Shown: positions 1 through 14,017 of the stretch, one piece after another
How the letters are laid out: every line of letters begins with the position of its first letter
How positions within the stretch are numbered: the first letter of the stretch is position 1
Assembly (NCBI GenBank): GCA_022385805.1
Contig: MU277698.1
Location: forward strand, 248,001-312,000
DNA length: 64,000 nt
Reading direction: 5' to 3'
DNA from: Pilatotrama ljubarskyi
Lineage: Eukaryota; Basidiomycota; Agaricomycetes; Polyporales; Polyporaceae
Program-made: the position numbers and the translations under genes
The notes under the pieces: generated by a model
What the model was told of the DNA's origin: nothing
Databases searched by the model: none
What the model saw: only the letters and a program-made list of their open reading frames with translations

Positions 1-3000
1 CTGCCTGGGGTAGTACCGGCCACTCGTGCATCGAGGATTTTGCCACATTCACTCCGGTTCACCGGCGGGGCGCTCGAAGTTCCTTCGCAGGCCCGGCACT
101 GTCCTGAGCGGCGATGCACTGCTGTCGGATGCAGTAACGTGCTTGTCCTCACTAAGAGCGAGATGGCCTTCTGTCCCTTCTCTTCGGTAGAAGGGGAGGC
201 GCCTGTAAATGTGATCTATATGAGGTAGACCCGGTATCGCCAATAGAGGTCCGTCAGCAGTTATAACAAGCTAAAGCTATGCATGTACACGCACCTCTGG
301 GCGCAGATCGCAAGGGAGTCGCCTAAGCAGCAATGTGCAATCAACGCTCTTTCCGCATGTCGCCTTGCCGGCACAACCGTCGGCGAAGGCGCCATGGCGC
401 AGCTCCTGACGAAGGTCTTGCGGGTAACAGATCCCGTTGCTACCGTGAATATCAGGTACTGCAGGTGCGAGGATACGTACCCTGCGTCTAACTCGAAGAT
501 ACCCTGAAGGTTCGCTGACAGCTCTTGCCACTGTCAGACGTGAGCAACACGTGAGGGATATCTGACGGGGAGCGCCGTGTGAGAATGGTTCATCCGCGAA
601 GCACGCGTAGGGCGTTTGTCGCTGGGGAGCGCCGAGCAGTGCGAGTGAAAAAAATCGGGCGCGTGAGAGCGAGCGTGGAGGAGGCAGCGTGCTATTTGAC
701 AAGTTTCGTCAACTTCGAGGCCCCGGCTGTCGGCCGTTAGCTGGATGGCGTTGATAGCTCCTGGAGCGCGGGTAGGGCGGACGCAGCCTGCCTCTCGTGT
801 TCAGAACAGTCTACGTGCTGCCGGTATTAATACGGCAACGGCTAACGAATGACACTAGTTAGCGTGCCGTGAAGCTTGTGGAAGGAGTACGAGAGGGAAT
901 GCACGTACTTTGCAACTTCTCAAGCGTCGTGTCGCGTAACGTCCTCGCTTCCACGGCACGGTCCTGTCACCGCCGGCAACTCGACGACGGACCGGAGTCG
1001 CCTGGGCTGATCCAGGGCACTTCATTCGCGAGCCTGTCGGCCTGTGCCTCGCATCAATGAAAGTGTTGCGTGGAGATCGGATAGTATGGCATTCAAGAGC
1101 TTGGGCCTGCGGGTCACATGTAGTGGTGAGTCGTCCTGCGACGCAGGTAAGCTGGGGTACAGCAGAAAGCGGCGGGCCCAGCTTTGCCATAGCTGAGCCT
1201 CTGGATAGGTCTAGAGGTTTGTCAGCCAGCTTACTCAAAGAACACTGAATACTAACTCACTGGCTAGTTGCCACGGGACGGATCACCCAGTGCGTGGAGA
1301 TTGAGCATCGCAGCCATAATCGACCCTTCTCTACTGGACATCCTCCGCCGACCCTTGAGTGCAGGCTATCTTCTTACTACGGGGGACCTGTACTGTGTAG
1401 CTGTAGATCCGACTGCCACGATGAGCCTGCGCATTATGAGTCGGCGCATTGACGCACTTACGCCCATCCGCAGCGTCACGTCGACACTGACAGATCGCGG
1501 CACATGCGCACGTCGCGCTGTTCGAAAACAGCCTGCGCATCGTTCGTCACAGTCGTGAAATGATCACTCACCCGGGCTCAGATCTGCCAGACGGTAAAGC
1601 GCATGAGGCAGCCACGGATCTCCATCGAGCAGGATCAGGAACAAGGGACGTCGCTGGCTCCGGTGTCATAGTCGAGTCCAGCTTGACCGTCGACCTCGAG
1701 CTTCTAGGCATGATCGCTGATATCTCCGTAGGCCGTCAACGTCCAGACCGCGCCACCCGCGTGCTTTGCAACGCCCCGAACCCGTCGCCCCGCAGCCCGT
1801 CGAGATGCGTGTCGTCCAGGCGTTAAGGCGCAAGCGGCGAGCGCTCATCCGGTGTATTTGTAGGTCCAGCGGTGCGCCTGCACAGCGACAGATATTAAGA
1901 TTGATCGAATGGAGACGGGACAGACGCCTGCGGGACGCGGGACGAGGACTGCGCCGCCATGCGCGAGACGCCAGTGCGCGAAGAGAGTGTACACATGGTG
2001 GCAGGAGTGTCTGGATATCTGGATAGGGTATCCTGACCGTACCACTTGTACGTGGGATATCTGAAGTCGCGTCGAGGAGACCTTGGTTGCCAGCAGCTCC
2101 AGGCAACCCGCCGGGGGTACAGCAAAGGAAACGGCCTGTGAGAGGACACGGTTATCCGGATACAATGAAGCAACCGGCATAACCAGTCTTCAGGTCTTCA
2201 GGTTGACGCACGATGTGTCGTATATTCACCCAGAAGCACGCGGGAGCAGTAGAAGCGGTCTGTTAGACACCGGTGAATATCTGAGGGGATTTTATGAGTC
2301 CAAACTGCTCAACTGGGTTTGACCTATAGCATATGTTCTGACAGGACCTCAAAGCGACCTCAGCATACTACACGACCATGAGACAAAGCGACTCACCAGA
2401 ACACCATCTGCACCACCGCCGTCCAGGCGCCCACACGCGCTTCAAACGCACGCCGTCCCGCCCGAGACGAACCATATCAACACGCCCCGCCTGATACCTG
2501 CGACGCACTGCAAGAACCCGCTCAACAAGGCAAAATTGCCCTTCCAGATCCGGTGCAATGAAACGCAACCATTCATCGAAAGCGGTCGAATTGCACGCGT
2601 CGCACAGGCTCCTGTAACGTCCATCGAAGGATCGTCCTGCACGCCACGCCTTGTCCGGGAAGAAGAAGGACAGAAGACATCCGATGGCGGCCACAGCGCG
2701 TCGATGTCTTGGATTGGCGTTCGACACGCCCGATACGGCCGATCAAGCGAGCACGGCGCGACTCGGACATCCCGGCGAACTTTGCGGCGGGCGTTATGGC
2801 GTTGTTTCTCCGAGGTAGCAGCCGCCAGGGCATTGTCGCCGGAATGTCTGGACGCCAAACTGAGACGGTGTCGTGGCAATTTGCAAGCTTGGAACGTCAC
2901 GACGTCGCGCGACAGTAGCCTTAACGATCGATCGAGAGAACACGTCGTTGCGGTGCCAGTGGTCGTTTGAATGGACTGAATGCAAGCACACAGAGGTCAG

Positions 3001-6000
3001 TGGAGGCATCCTCGAAGCCGTATCCAAGAACTGAGAGCGGACGTAGCGAAGTATCGCGCCACGCCGCCGGAAGAATACGATCGATGGAGCTAACAGCACT
3101 GACAGCCCCTGAAACCGCCGCGACGCCGCTTCAGAAATCCAGAAGGCGGTCCCGCGAACGTAGAATAGTGGCCAGCCACTCCTGCGAATCACCTGGAGAC
3201 GTATCCCGTCCGGATCCCAGTTTCGGCTTCACGATCGAACCCGGAGAGCTTCCAAGACGATGGCGAGCTACCGCACTCCACGTCGCCCAGGCAGCGCAGG
3301 CCCGGGGTCGCATCGATCGGAGCGACGCGACACGACACGACACGACACGACACGACACGAGCTACCGAGTCCGGGTCCGCTGCCTCCGCAGCGCGACGGC
3401 GTCGAAGCCGAACGTACTCAGCGTGCGGCCGGTGGCCACCCCTGCAGTACAGTATCTCCTCATAAGGAGACGCGAAGAGGAGAAGCAACACACGCTCGAC
3501 GCACGCTGCGCGGCAGATTCTCCACGAAACGGTAACTGGAGCGACTTCTGCTCCCACGCGTCACAACGAGGCGGCCTCCGGCCCCGAGTCCGGGATGCGC
3601 ACTCCCCTTTCCGAGGACGCGACGCCGACTGAGGAAGAGGCTTAGCCAGCTGCAGCCAACCGCGCTGCGGAATATGAAGCTTCGAAGACGCACCTCTGTC
3701 GGCGTCCGGTGAGCAGCACAGGCTGAGCGTACCCGCGCAAGGCAAGACGCTCGCCGGCTACAATCATCGTTAGCTGGTAGCTGACATTTCCCGAACGAGA
3801 ACGCGTAGTGCAGACCATATGCACGAGTTCATGAGCGCGGCCACAGAACGCAGCCAAGCCTCCCCAATATATTACGGTAGCGCACCGGACTCCCGCGCGG
3901 AGGAAACGCGCGAAGATTCCCCCGCCCGCCCGTGCGGCGTCCCTGAAATCACGAAGAACTCCGAAGTCGTCAGCGAGCCTCCCCGTGTCGCGACCCTGCC
4001 AACGCTGCGCGCCCGGAGCGCGCGCCTCTCCTGCGGACCTCGAGCTTCGAGATTCCTTTCGATTCGATGCGCATCCGTTGCGACGACCCCTAGCCAGATG
4101 GGGGAAAGCGCCGGACGTCGCCGAGTACCTGCGCTTGAGAGAAACTGTCAGACAGCGGTACAGTAGAGGACGACGGCGCGGTGACAAGATAGATCAAAGA
4201 TGGGGCGTATGCATTGTCACGTACCTTGCGGCGGGCGTCCTCCTCGTCGTGATGCAGACATTGCATTGGGGTGTGATAGGCCGGTGGGAGGAGGAGACAG
4301 GAGGGAGACACGTAAGGACGTCATTCGGGCTCTTTTGTTGTGCGGAGCGCCACCAGTTTAGATGCATCGTTTGTCGGGCTCTGAGATTGCCCCAGGCAAG
4401 AGACGTCCATCCTGGGCGCGGGGAAGGTGCAAGTGCATCGGGAGACTGTCGAGGGATGGGTAGGTGATGCGTCGTCCCTGGACTGACCACAGGAATTCAC
4501 AGGAAGCAGTACGGATGTACCTGTTCACAGCTCGAGACGAACGAGACCTAAACGCGGATGTTAGCCCCGGGCGAGCGGATTCGCGCGCTCGCGAGCGCGG
4601 GACTAGCGATTAATGAACGGGATGCAGCAGTACTTCCGGCGTTGGGCGAGCGCACTCATAGCGATACTTGTGATAGCATCATCGCGATCGGACGTATGTG
4701 CGCGCTCGCATCATACGTACGCACTAACGATTTACTCGATGAGTCAGGTCGGACGCCGCGTCCCCGGGTGCGAACGCGGATTCGTCGCCAGACGATACAA
4801 GCACACGGGCCGTGGGCGTGTGCTCGCCTCGAGGCGTGCTGGTGCCGGCATAGGAGGAGCAGAAACACGCGTACGGGCAGGAAGGGGCAGAAGCGCTATA
4901 CGCGCTGTCTCTCGAAGACGTTGGACGCGCGCAAAGGCCGTAGAACTGGCAATGGCAAATCCCGCCGAGGTGACAGCGGCTATATGTCGCGTCGCGGTGA
5001 TGCAACAGGGAGCGGCAGGCACATAAAAGAAGGTGAAGGGCGTGCGAGGCGAGCGTGCCTCGTACTTCCGAGTGTGCTCGCGGTCTCGGGGTCACGGTCT
5101 TGTCATCGCCGATGCCACTGCATTATCATGACGCTGTCCTTGTTGCGCACCGGTCTCGGGACGAGACAGATGGATGGGATCCGGGCGGCGAAGTCGCAAA
5201 CGAAATGAACCGTTCCTGATGCGCGAGATGATCTCTCGCGAGAGGCGAGAACCTGAGTAGGCGACGGCGGTGCGGTGGAGAACGGCGAGCCAGTGTGACC
5301 GGGTCTCGAGGACGTAAATGTCGCGAGTTTACCGCATCGAGCGGGAAGGGCGCTCACGCGCACAGCGACGTGACTCGCCGCGACACGTCGCAGCTGCCTT
5401 CGACGCTGGAAGTCAGGACAAGCCAGGCAGGAGCAGTGTGAGCGCTCCGTTTGGGCATCGAGGGAAACCAAGTGGTGGTAAGTACTGTATCAGAGTCACT
5501 GCAGCATGGCACCGCGAACTGGGGACGAGCGCGCCCGCTCGATCCGGAGAAAGGCGAGAGTGACGTGTGGGCAAGGAACGCGCTGCGCTGCAGACCGAGA
5601 AGACTGGGTTATGAACGTGACGCGGAGCCGCGGGGGTCGACAGGATGCGACGGGCATCGGAAGGAGCAGACGGCTGAAGTACGGCTGGCGTTGGGCCGGA
5701 GGAGGGTCGGAGCTGGAAGGCGAGAGGCGGTTGCGGCGACGGGCGGCTGAGGAAGGATGCGTTCGGTGGTTGGGCGGGGAGAGAAGGACGAGAGAAAGGC
5801 GAGGATGGGGCGAAGATGGGGACGCGTACAGAACGCTATCTGGCATCTGGAGTGCGGCCCGGAGGGAGCGGGGGCAGGCGCGGGAAGGGGCGGTCGGCGT
5901 CCGAGTCGCGTTCCTTGGATGCGGTGGGTTACGGCAAGGGGCGAAGAAGCAGCAGAGGGGACTGAATGGAGGCCCGATATGGGCAGGGCGAAGCGTGGAA

Positions 6001-6331
6001 GCGGATACGGTTACGTTGGCGTCGCGAGAAATGCCCACACATCCTCGATCTCCCACCAGATGCACCGTCACACCCTGCCATCCCAATGTCACCAAAGATG
6101 CCGGTCCCTGCGCAACCCGCAGCCCTGAGAACACACACGCACGAGAACCGTGACGGCCACGAGAAGAGTTCGATTCGAACCACGTCTGCTTATGGCCCCC
6201 GCGCCAGCCTCCCGTCCCAGCTGCTGTTCTTTCGCGCACCGCCCCGCCCGTAACAACGCTCGCTCTACCAGCCCGGTTCGCATCCCCTTATTACTCCCCG
6301 TTCTCGGAACACCTTCCATCCCTCCGACTTC
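1..6331. other. No recognisable gene
   Basis: Open frames of up to about 250 codons occur on both strands, but none shows a recognisable domain, a convincing exon-intron chain or a hydrophobic or acidic pattern typical of protein. The stretch near 5740-5960 is strongly purine-rich on the plus strand (CT-rich on minus), which could be a minus-strand promoter, but no coding exon could be attached to it. A pentanucleotide microsatellite lies near 3328-3360. Small multi-exon genes could be missed here. Confidence 0.5.
3328..3360. repeat. Pentanucleotide microsatellite (CGACA)n
   Basis: About six and a half perfect copies of the unit CGACA are read directly in the sequence. It lies outside any recognised gene. 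Such tracts change length by replication slippage; no function is inferred. Confidence 0.9.
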
Positions 6332-6337
6332 TATAAA
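6332..6337 (+). promoter_or_regulatory. TATA box of the Pro/His-rich gene
   Basis: TATAAA lies about 117 nt upstream of the ATG at 6454 and is followed by a long pyrimidine-rich stretch (about 6340-6420). This arrangement recurs before other genes of this window and supports transcription on the plus strand. Confidence 0.7.
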
Positions 6338-6453
6338 ACCCCGTCCCTCCATCCGTCCCTCCCCCTTCCCACTCCCCATCCGTCCCCCGCGCGTTTCTCC
6401 GGCCCTTCCCACTCGCCGCCCTGACTCCCTCAGGACGCCTGACGCTCTCACCC

Positions 6454-7469
6454 ATGTCCGTCACCACCACTTACCACCTCCGCCCCGTCTCCGCCATGAC
6501 GCGCTCCGCGTCACCCACAACCAGCTCCTCGACGACCAGCGACCGCAGCCCGCCCCCGCTCGGCGTTCACACCCATGCGCACCGCGACTCCAAAGCCTTC
6601 CTCCCGCCAGCCACCGCCAGCTTCTCACCCATTCCCACCTCGGCACGCCCGCGTCGCCCGCTCTCGCCGACATCCCTCAGAGGTGAGCTGCGCACGTGAT
6701 ATTCGTATACCACACCCCATTCTGATCGACAACGCCCAACCGTATTGCAGATGTTGATCCGCCTCTAGACCCTGAGCGCGCCTTCGCCGCGCGCGGCAAG
6801 TTCCCCGCGCCGCCAACTGGCCACGAACTCATGGCGCTCTTTCCCCCGGCGCCCCCGCCCGTCCGCCCAGGGCCGACGAGCGGCTACTTCCAGCGCGAGG
6901 AACGCAAGTTCTTCGCCCAGGCGGGCAAGGAGATCGTCCGCGTCCGTCTCGAGATCGACACCCCCGCGGGCGTGCACCACCACCCACCCCCGAATGTTGG
7001 TGGACCTGGCGTTCCCTCGCCCACGCAGACCAACCTCCCCCCTCATCCACACAGACACCCACATTCGCACCTGCATGCCCACCAGCACCCTCACCCGCAC
7101 GCACATCATCACGACCGCCAGGCGTCCGGGCCTTCCCCAGGGCTCCCGCCACCGCCACCGCCACCTCACTCGACGTCGCCCCGCTCGCACCTCCCGCCAG
7201 GACCGGGCTTCCCCGTCGCCTCTCCCCAAGGTCCCCCTCCTGCTCTTGGAGGACCAGGGGCGCCTGCGCACCCAGGCTACCCCGTTCATAGCCCGCCTTC
7301 GATCTCCAGCAGGCCCCCTGAGCCTGAGCGGCACCCGGGGAGAGGCGTCGGAGGGGGCGCGGGCGACTCGATGGTCGTCGAGGACGACGATGACGCGTGG
7401 AGACACCCGACCCCACATAACGCGCGGCGCCGAGCTGGGAAGCACACTCGGCGGGTGATCGTGAAGTAG
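6454..7469 (+). CDS. Pro/His-rich protein of unknown function
   Basis: Two exons, 6454-6682 and 6751-7469, joined through a 68-nt intron (donor GTGAGC, acceptor TTGCAG); the phase closes and gives 315 residues. The start is the first ATG after the TATA box and CT-rich leader. Residues 1-76 are Ser/Thr/Pro-rich. The only ordered-looking block follows the splice, about residues 77-147, and contains GYFQREERKFFAQAGKEIV, charged and probably helical. After that the protein is Pro/His-rich with runs of HPH and PPP, then an acidic patch (VVEDDDD) and a basic end (RRRAGKHTRR). There is no signal peptide or membrane segment, so a nuclear or cytosolic location is likely. I do not recognise a named family; the helical block looks like the conserved core. 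Confidence 0.75.
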
Positions 7470-10400
7470 AGCCTACGATGGTCATTCTTGCTCGTCGGCG
7501 AGACGACCGAGGACGAACTGTACAGGGGACGCCACTGGGCGTGCGGCGGAAGTTGGTCAAAGGGATGTTATCCGAAATCAAGGCTATCTGCGACGGTGTT
7601 CGCCCATTCCATTACCAAAGCAAAAAGCTGTCCCCTCCCACCGACTCTCCCTTTCGTGCTCTCGACCCACTCGACCCGAACTGCTGTGCACCAGTGTCTA
7701 TCCCATATCCCCACCTAATCACCATGATCCATGACTCACCTCTCGCCTGGCCTCGCCACACCTCGTCCGCCACCCGATCGCCACGGAGACCTGCTCCGTC
7801 CAGCATCGGGCCGCTCCCATGCATAAGCCACACAGAAGACTCCGAACTTCCGACGCGCCGCGGAGCGTCCGCCCGGACAGCCGGGCTTCTCGCGCATTGT
7901 ACAAGGAAGGCGCGCAGATCATGAACGCGCGAACGTACCAATGCTCGCACGAGGGAGCTCCGGAGATGAAGCTTGTTGTGGCAGGGGCGGGCTTTGGGCG
8001 AGGGAAGACGAGGCACGAGAGACGACCTGCAACATCCTTAGATGCGACAAGACCGCTGCTGCTGCTGCTGCCGTGTGCGATGCGTTACTGTACTGTACCA
8101 TGACGAGCCCTACGAGACGTCTCTTGCACCCGCACCGATGAATGTACAAACAAGCACCGACTTAATGTAGCTACAACCGAATTCAATTTACGAGAATTCA
8201 TATAGCATCCTTCTGCCCAGACTAGCTTCGCCCGCAAGCCGGCATAACAGCGTCATACGTGATGTCGAGGCGTACTATGTAGACCAGCTCGCCGCGCAAA
8301 GACCGATTCGAGCGCAGTACGTATAGCTGAAGTGCATGCACCCATTTCGTACACGGACGATCCCTACGGTACGTCGGAGCGTACATCCTAGCTGCTAGCT
8401 ATCGCAGGCTGGCGCTCGCGCGCATGTCGACGGGACGGGTGCATCTCGAGATCAGTGCAGCACCCACCCCCCCACCCACCACAGGAGTCGTTCCGAAGTA
8501 CCCCCACACACCGACGCGCGGCCGACTCGACAAGCCCGATTTCCGAACGTCTGTATACTTGGTATAGTACGAGCCAACAGACGGCGCTACCGAGCTCTCC
8601 CACGTCCGCGGCGCGTCGTCGCAGCCCCCAAAGTCTGAAGTCCAAAGTCTGAAGTCCAAAGCCTGAAGCCTAAGGCCTAACACCCAAGAGCGCGCAGATC
8701 ATCCACAGCGGCAGGAGGGGTATTACGACAACAAGCGATCGGCTCTCGCGCGCCGCCGATACATAACAGTGAACTTCACTGTCGTTCGCATGCGGAGGTT
8801 TCGCCGTCGAGCCTAGGTCACTGCCGGCCGGCGCCGCGGTACCAGCAGCACGAGCTTCCTGTCAAGGCGAGTCGACGGAGTGGCCCTGGGTCGTGTTCTG
8901 CTCATCAGGATACACGATCACGATCAGCGACCTAGAAGACCGGATGCGGCAACGCGGACCTCCCAGCACACGGCTTCCGGAGCAGGGGGCCCATTCAGAT
9001 CAATCGCGCATCGAATCACGGTCATACAGCACATACCGCACGCGGTATGTGATGTGTGGCCTGTGTGGTGCTTGGACTTACCGGATACGTCGCTGAGCGC
9101 GGTGGGTCGCCCAGGAGAAACTCCGGAGGCACGGATGGATGCAGGTGCGCTGAGTGCGGCGGCAGCGGTGGCGGCGGAGCCGGAGGTTATGTGCGGAATA
9201 TGGCTGAGGCCATGGGCCCGCGCACTCTCGTCCTGGCATCTTGCTCCAGGGATCAGAATCGTAAAGTGGTCGGCGGAGCGGGAATTCGACGCTATGCTCT
9301 GCGCCGTTAGTAGCACGCTGCGCAACCCCGACATGCCTTCGTGATGGCTGATAGATTGTGTCCTTTTGCGGGTCCGCTCCGTGCGCCGGGGTGTGGGTTG
9401 GACCATGTGGGCACCATCCGGGGTGGGATGATTTATGATCAACATCAACACGGATTCTGAGGATAGGGTGTTTTGTTCGGATAATGGTACGGAGTCTGGA
9501 TTGGTGTCCGGGTGGGAGCGCGAGAGTAGTCGTGATCATGCATTGCAGGAAAAATCAGACAAACTTAGTTGAGCGTTGCCTTGAGACGAATCCACGCGCG
9601 GACGGCCATTAGCCAAGAAATCACCCCACTTGTGAGCGTGAACTACATGGAACTCACCGACAGCGTTAGCTCTCCGTTTCCTAGGGCCGGAATATGGATA
9701 TCACGAGCTTCACGCTGGACTGCCGATTGCAGTCGATCGTCAAACCAGGTACGACATCTCCGGTGCCAAGGTCGGGACGTCGGGTATCGATACGACGCTG
9801 ACCGCCCGCATAGCCAGTGAGCCTTCTGCAGATCCTCCATAATCAGCAGACAAAGCAAGCGGGTCCACCCACGGCGATGTCGTACCTTGCCTAAAGGGCC
9901 ACAGCACGGGCACGGCCCACCCGCAGGTATGCACGCTGCATAGCTCTTCTGCGGGCCGTCCTCTGTCCTAGGGCTCGACGAGCGGAGGGCTCGGATGCTA
10001 GCACACGGCTGTCCGTTCAGGCGACTTCCTGCATCGACTTCCGCGCGGCGATTCTGATGTTCCCTGCCACTAGTAGCAGTAATAGTCGGCCACCGACCCG
10101 AGCGAACGGAGCCTTTGGGAGCACGACCTGCGCACGGCCGCGGAGTGCGACGAGTCGACGAGAAAGGCCCGCGAGACGTCCAGCAGGACCGCAGACTCGT
10201 TCGTGGCACCACTCTCGTCCGAGCCAAGATCGGCGAATTTCCGAGCCGCGGCGGAGGGTTGGCGGGAACATCCGTGCGAGCCTACTCACTAGATATACGG
10301 TAATGTTACTTCCGTCGACTCCGCCGTGCGCCCGGGATTGACTTGTCGCGGCTCGCCCGCCTACGGCTTTGCGGTATCGAACGTTGTCGATATTGTTGGC

Positions 10401-13400
10401 AAGGAGTCGGTGAGGCGTGGAAGCCCCGGACAGGACCGTGCGGAGGAACGGGAGAAGGCTCGGACTATTCTTGCACGTCCCAGCGAGGGAGCACGGTTTC
10501 CAAGACTGCCGGCGCGTGTGCGAATGCGCACTTTGAATAGCGCGCTCTCGCTCGAGGCACGGACGTCGGACGATGGAGCGGTTCCGAGGGCGCGAGCTTG
10601 TTCGGCAGATATTCCTGCGCACGCACCCCCTCGCGTAGCCTGGACATGCGAAGAGATGCCGGTGGAAGCCACAGGAAGCCAGCCTGGGAATGCCTCCGGA
10701 AGTCTGTGTGAGCGAGCATGAGTGCGCATGCGAGTACATGTGCGGCGCTCGCGGTATGTACATCAAGGACTCTGTTTGCAGCAGACGTACGGAGCGGACG
10801 ATACGGATGAGGCTGCAGTAGTCAGTCGCACGGGCGGCCGGGCTGATCTCGCGGACGTACCGGAGACACTCCTACCGCACGCAAATCCATCCGCGAACCT
10901 GCGATCGATGGCACCCCCGCGCGCATACGGCAACTGCCCCTATTCCCCGGTCCGGGGTCCTCGAAGCCGTTTCTTCTCGCCAGGGCAGGCCAATTGCCTA
11001 CCCGAGCACGACGTCATCGTGTCATTGGCGAAGCCGCGAGGCGGACGCACCGGCGTCCTGGGAGCCAGAACCATCCAAAAGGGGCCGCGAAGGGGCCGCG
11101 CCGCTCGTCTTCGCGAAGCTGCCCGCTCGGCGTCGTCGGTCTGCGCGAATGCCGCCATGCCTCATTGGGTCGAATGTTGGCTACCATGGGAAGCCAAATT
11201 GACGGGAGGTCACTGAACCTTGGGCATTTCGTGCGCGTTCCTGTCGCTCGACGGCCTTCTCTGCGCAGTTTCGCGTCCCCTCTGAGCTTCGTATGATGAC
11301 ATCGGTCGACGATAGCTGGAAGCGACGATGTATAGTGCCGTGGCAGCCGTCAATAGGAGTGGCGTCGAAGCAGCGAAGACGTCCAGTCATGAGCGTGCTC
11401 TTACGCCATAGTTCGCCGCGTAACCTACATGGAGGTCAGCTCTGCGAATCCCGCCAAGAAGGCCGGCGTAATATACGCCGTTCGAGGGCGGCTTCCCGCG
11501 AGGCTCGACATCGTGCACGAGGCTGCCGCGTCCGCCGCTCTCGTAGTGTATTTCGATCGTGGCGGCGGTCGGATCCGAAGAGGCGGGGCCAGCCGCAGAA
11601 GTCGTGTCCAGGAACAAGAGGGGCCAGTGCGTACATGCTCAAGCGTGTAAGCCGGTTGTACCTAGAAGAACGTCTGGGATAGCGACATGATTAGTCCAGA
11701 GTGCGCTGAGGCCGTCTAGCCTGCCAGCGAATGAGCTAAATCTAAGGTGCAGGTCAGAATGAACGAGGCCAGCCCAGACGGCTACGCAAGAATAACGCCG
11801 CGGCTGGCACGTCCGGTTTACACGATCGCGAGATGCAACCTGGCAGCCGCTGCCCGAGCCGAACGGAAGCCGTGACACTATGAACTGCAAGCTCTCTGCG
11901 AGCGGTAATTGAACTGAATGGCATTCAAAATATGAAGAATAGATATGGGAACGCCGTCGTTGCTATCACGCACCTCGCTTGCCCAAAACAGTGTTGACGC
12001 GTGCGCACCTACCCAGATGGCAGATGTACGGCATTCCAAGGCATTCAGCAACGACGGCAGAATGCCGTCCCAATATTGCGGCCTTCCATGCCTACATCCA
12101 CGTGAGCTGCAATGCACTCGAAATCAGGACGCGCATTCTAGAGGAAACCGAGGCCTACGCAAGACGCGAACGTCAACTGGCGGCGCGCAGGCGATTGAGA
12201 CCAGACCCAGCGAGCCTCCACAGCTTCGGAGAACCGAACGAGGAGCAGTGCGAGTGCTGGCGGCTGGCAGTAAAGAGGCAATGTGGACCCACCAGATATG
12301 CTGGCCCAGATCCCTCGATCGATCGACGGCTGGTAGAATGAACGCCGGACGTGGTGTGACAGCCGTCAATATTTGGGGCGCAGCGGGAACCGTCGTCGTT
12401 CATCCGAGTCGTAGGTTCGGGCTCGGGACATCGAGGGAGCGTGCTGCCCATAGGCAGGCACTCAAATCCCTGGACTTCTCCGTGCAGGCGAAAAAATGTA
12501 CTGTGGCGGCGAGGGTCTATCTGCACAGGGGGAGACACAAACGCGCTAGTGGACCGAGAGCCGGTTACCAGGGCAGCGCATTTATTGCCAGTGGGTCCAG
12601 TGATGTACATCCGTTGGCGACGGAAGCACAAATACTCTGACCCAATATCTCGGCTCTTAGCACGGAGGACACCTCGGGGGCCCAGACCGAGTCCATCGCG
12701 CATAGAGGTCCGCTGAAGATCCAGAGGCTGGCGGATCCGCATTGCAAGCACAGTGTACGAGCTAGCCACCTGTCGGTAGGGGGCTGCCACCTCGCGAGAG
12801 TCGACACCTACTAGTAGCAAGCCGCGAGATGCGGCGCGTATCGCCGGCGAGCTTCGCGTCTATAAGTACTGACGATACCGGTGGCTAGCAGAAAGCTGAG
12901 GGAGCGGTAGATGTGATACCTCCTGCAGACCAGATGATTCGGCCAGCTGAGCGCTGCGTATACAGGAGTGGCCTCAAATGTCAGCGTTGCCGGCGGGACA
13001 GTACCGTATAAGACATTCACGTACCGCTGGCACATTCGCGCTCTAAGGCGTCTTCTGCTCTGTATGTGCAGTGTCAAACATGTGAGTATAGGACGACAAC
13101 TCAAGGGACTGCGTGTTTCATACATGGCGGAGCCCGGGTTTTGTGGTGTAACCTCTGCAGTCATGTTCCTTGACGTGTCGAAACAAGGAGAGCCAGTGGA
13201 CGAAATACGCGCGTGCCAGGCCTGTGAATGGTCTTCCAACCAGCACCGCTGCTTTGAACTGGCGGCAGCTAGCTATGATAATCCCACCATCGGATATGCG
13301 GGTCAGGAAGTAGTAGCAGTGGAAAAAGCGAGAGCTGTCTACATATTGGAGAGTTCTCGAGTTGCCGAATCCGGGGGACCTCGATCGTGATGACGCCTCG

Positions 13401-13935
13401 GCAAACGCCCGACTCGTGCCTCCGCTCGTGCTCGACGCAGTCCGCTAGTACCTCTCCTTCCTCTAAACCTGGACTCGCTCTCCTCTGCTTTCTCGTTTGC
13501 CAGTACAGCTCTCGCTTGCGCACTCGTCATCGCGACCATCCTCCTCGCACAATCATCGAACCGCGTACCAAGAACGGGAGAAGCGCGTACGGCCCACACA
13601 ACCCCGTCCCAGCCCATGGTCAGTCCTCCTCTGACTATCGCGTCTATCCCTCTCTGATCCGGGACACGCTCGCTCATCCGACGCGTCATTGCATGCTTCC
13701 TGGTGCCCCGAACTTCACGCGCGGCCTTCGTGGACGCCTTCTGCTCCCGATCCGGCGCTCCCCCGCGTTCGATGTTATCTCTTCTATCCCGCTGCCCTCG
13801 GACTACTCTCAACGCGGTGGCCGCTCGAACTCATCTCGCCTACCCACGCCTCGAATCCTTGGCTTGTGACGGTGCTCTTGTTGCTGCACACCGCTCGCGC
13901 AGTCGAAGATCGTGAAGTCAAGAGCGGACAGAGAG
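7470..13935. other. No recognisable gene; DCN1 promoter at right end
   Basis: Open frames on both strands look random. A short tandem repeat lies at 8630-8671 and a CTG-type tract near 8056-8070. About 13,430-13,930 is pyrimidine-rich on the plus strand and probably the promoter and leader of the DCN1-like gene. A minus-strand segment around 9075-9330 has a good donor (GTAAGT, near 9080) after an Ala/Ser-rich frame, but no complete gene could be assembled. Confidence 0.45.
8630..8671. repeat. 14-nt tandem repeat, three copies
   Basis: Two perfect copies of AAAGTCTGAAGTCC are followed by a diverged copy (AAAGCCTGAAGCCT) and a weak trailing match. It lies in the gene-poor stretch between the Pro/His-rich gene and DCN1. 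No function is inferred. Confidence 0.85.
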
Positions 13936-13985
13936 ATGGACGACAAGATCGTGCAGTTCTCCTCCGTCACTGGCGCATCGTGAGT

Positions 13986-14017
<32 letters not shown>

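Noticed and set aside
6160..6185. B-box-like GGTTCGAATC on the minus strand, possible tRNA
   Set aside because: The flanking bases do not form a T-arm stem and no A box or acceptor stem is found.
5496..6239. 247-codon minus-strand open frame
   Set aside because: It lies in a strand-biased CT/GA-rich stretch that suppresses stop codons; composition is low-complexity and no domain or splice pattern is visible.
6765..7581. Long minus-strand frames opposite the Pro/His-rich gene
   Set aside because: They are shadows of a GC-rich coding exon; the plus strand has promoter, intron and coherent frame.
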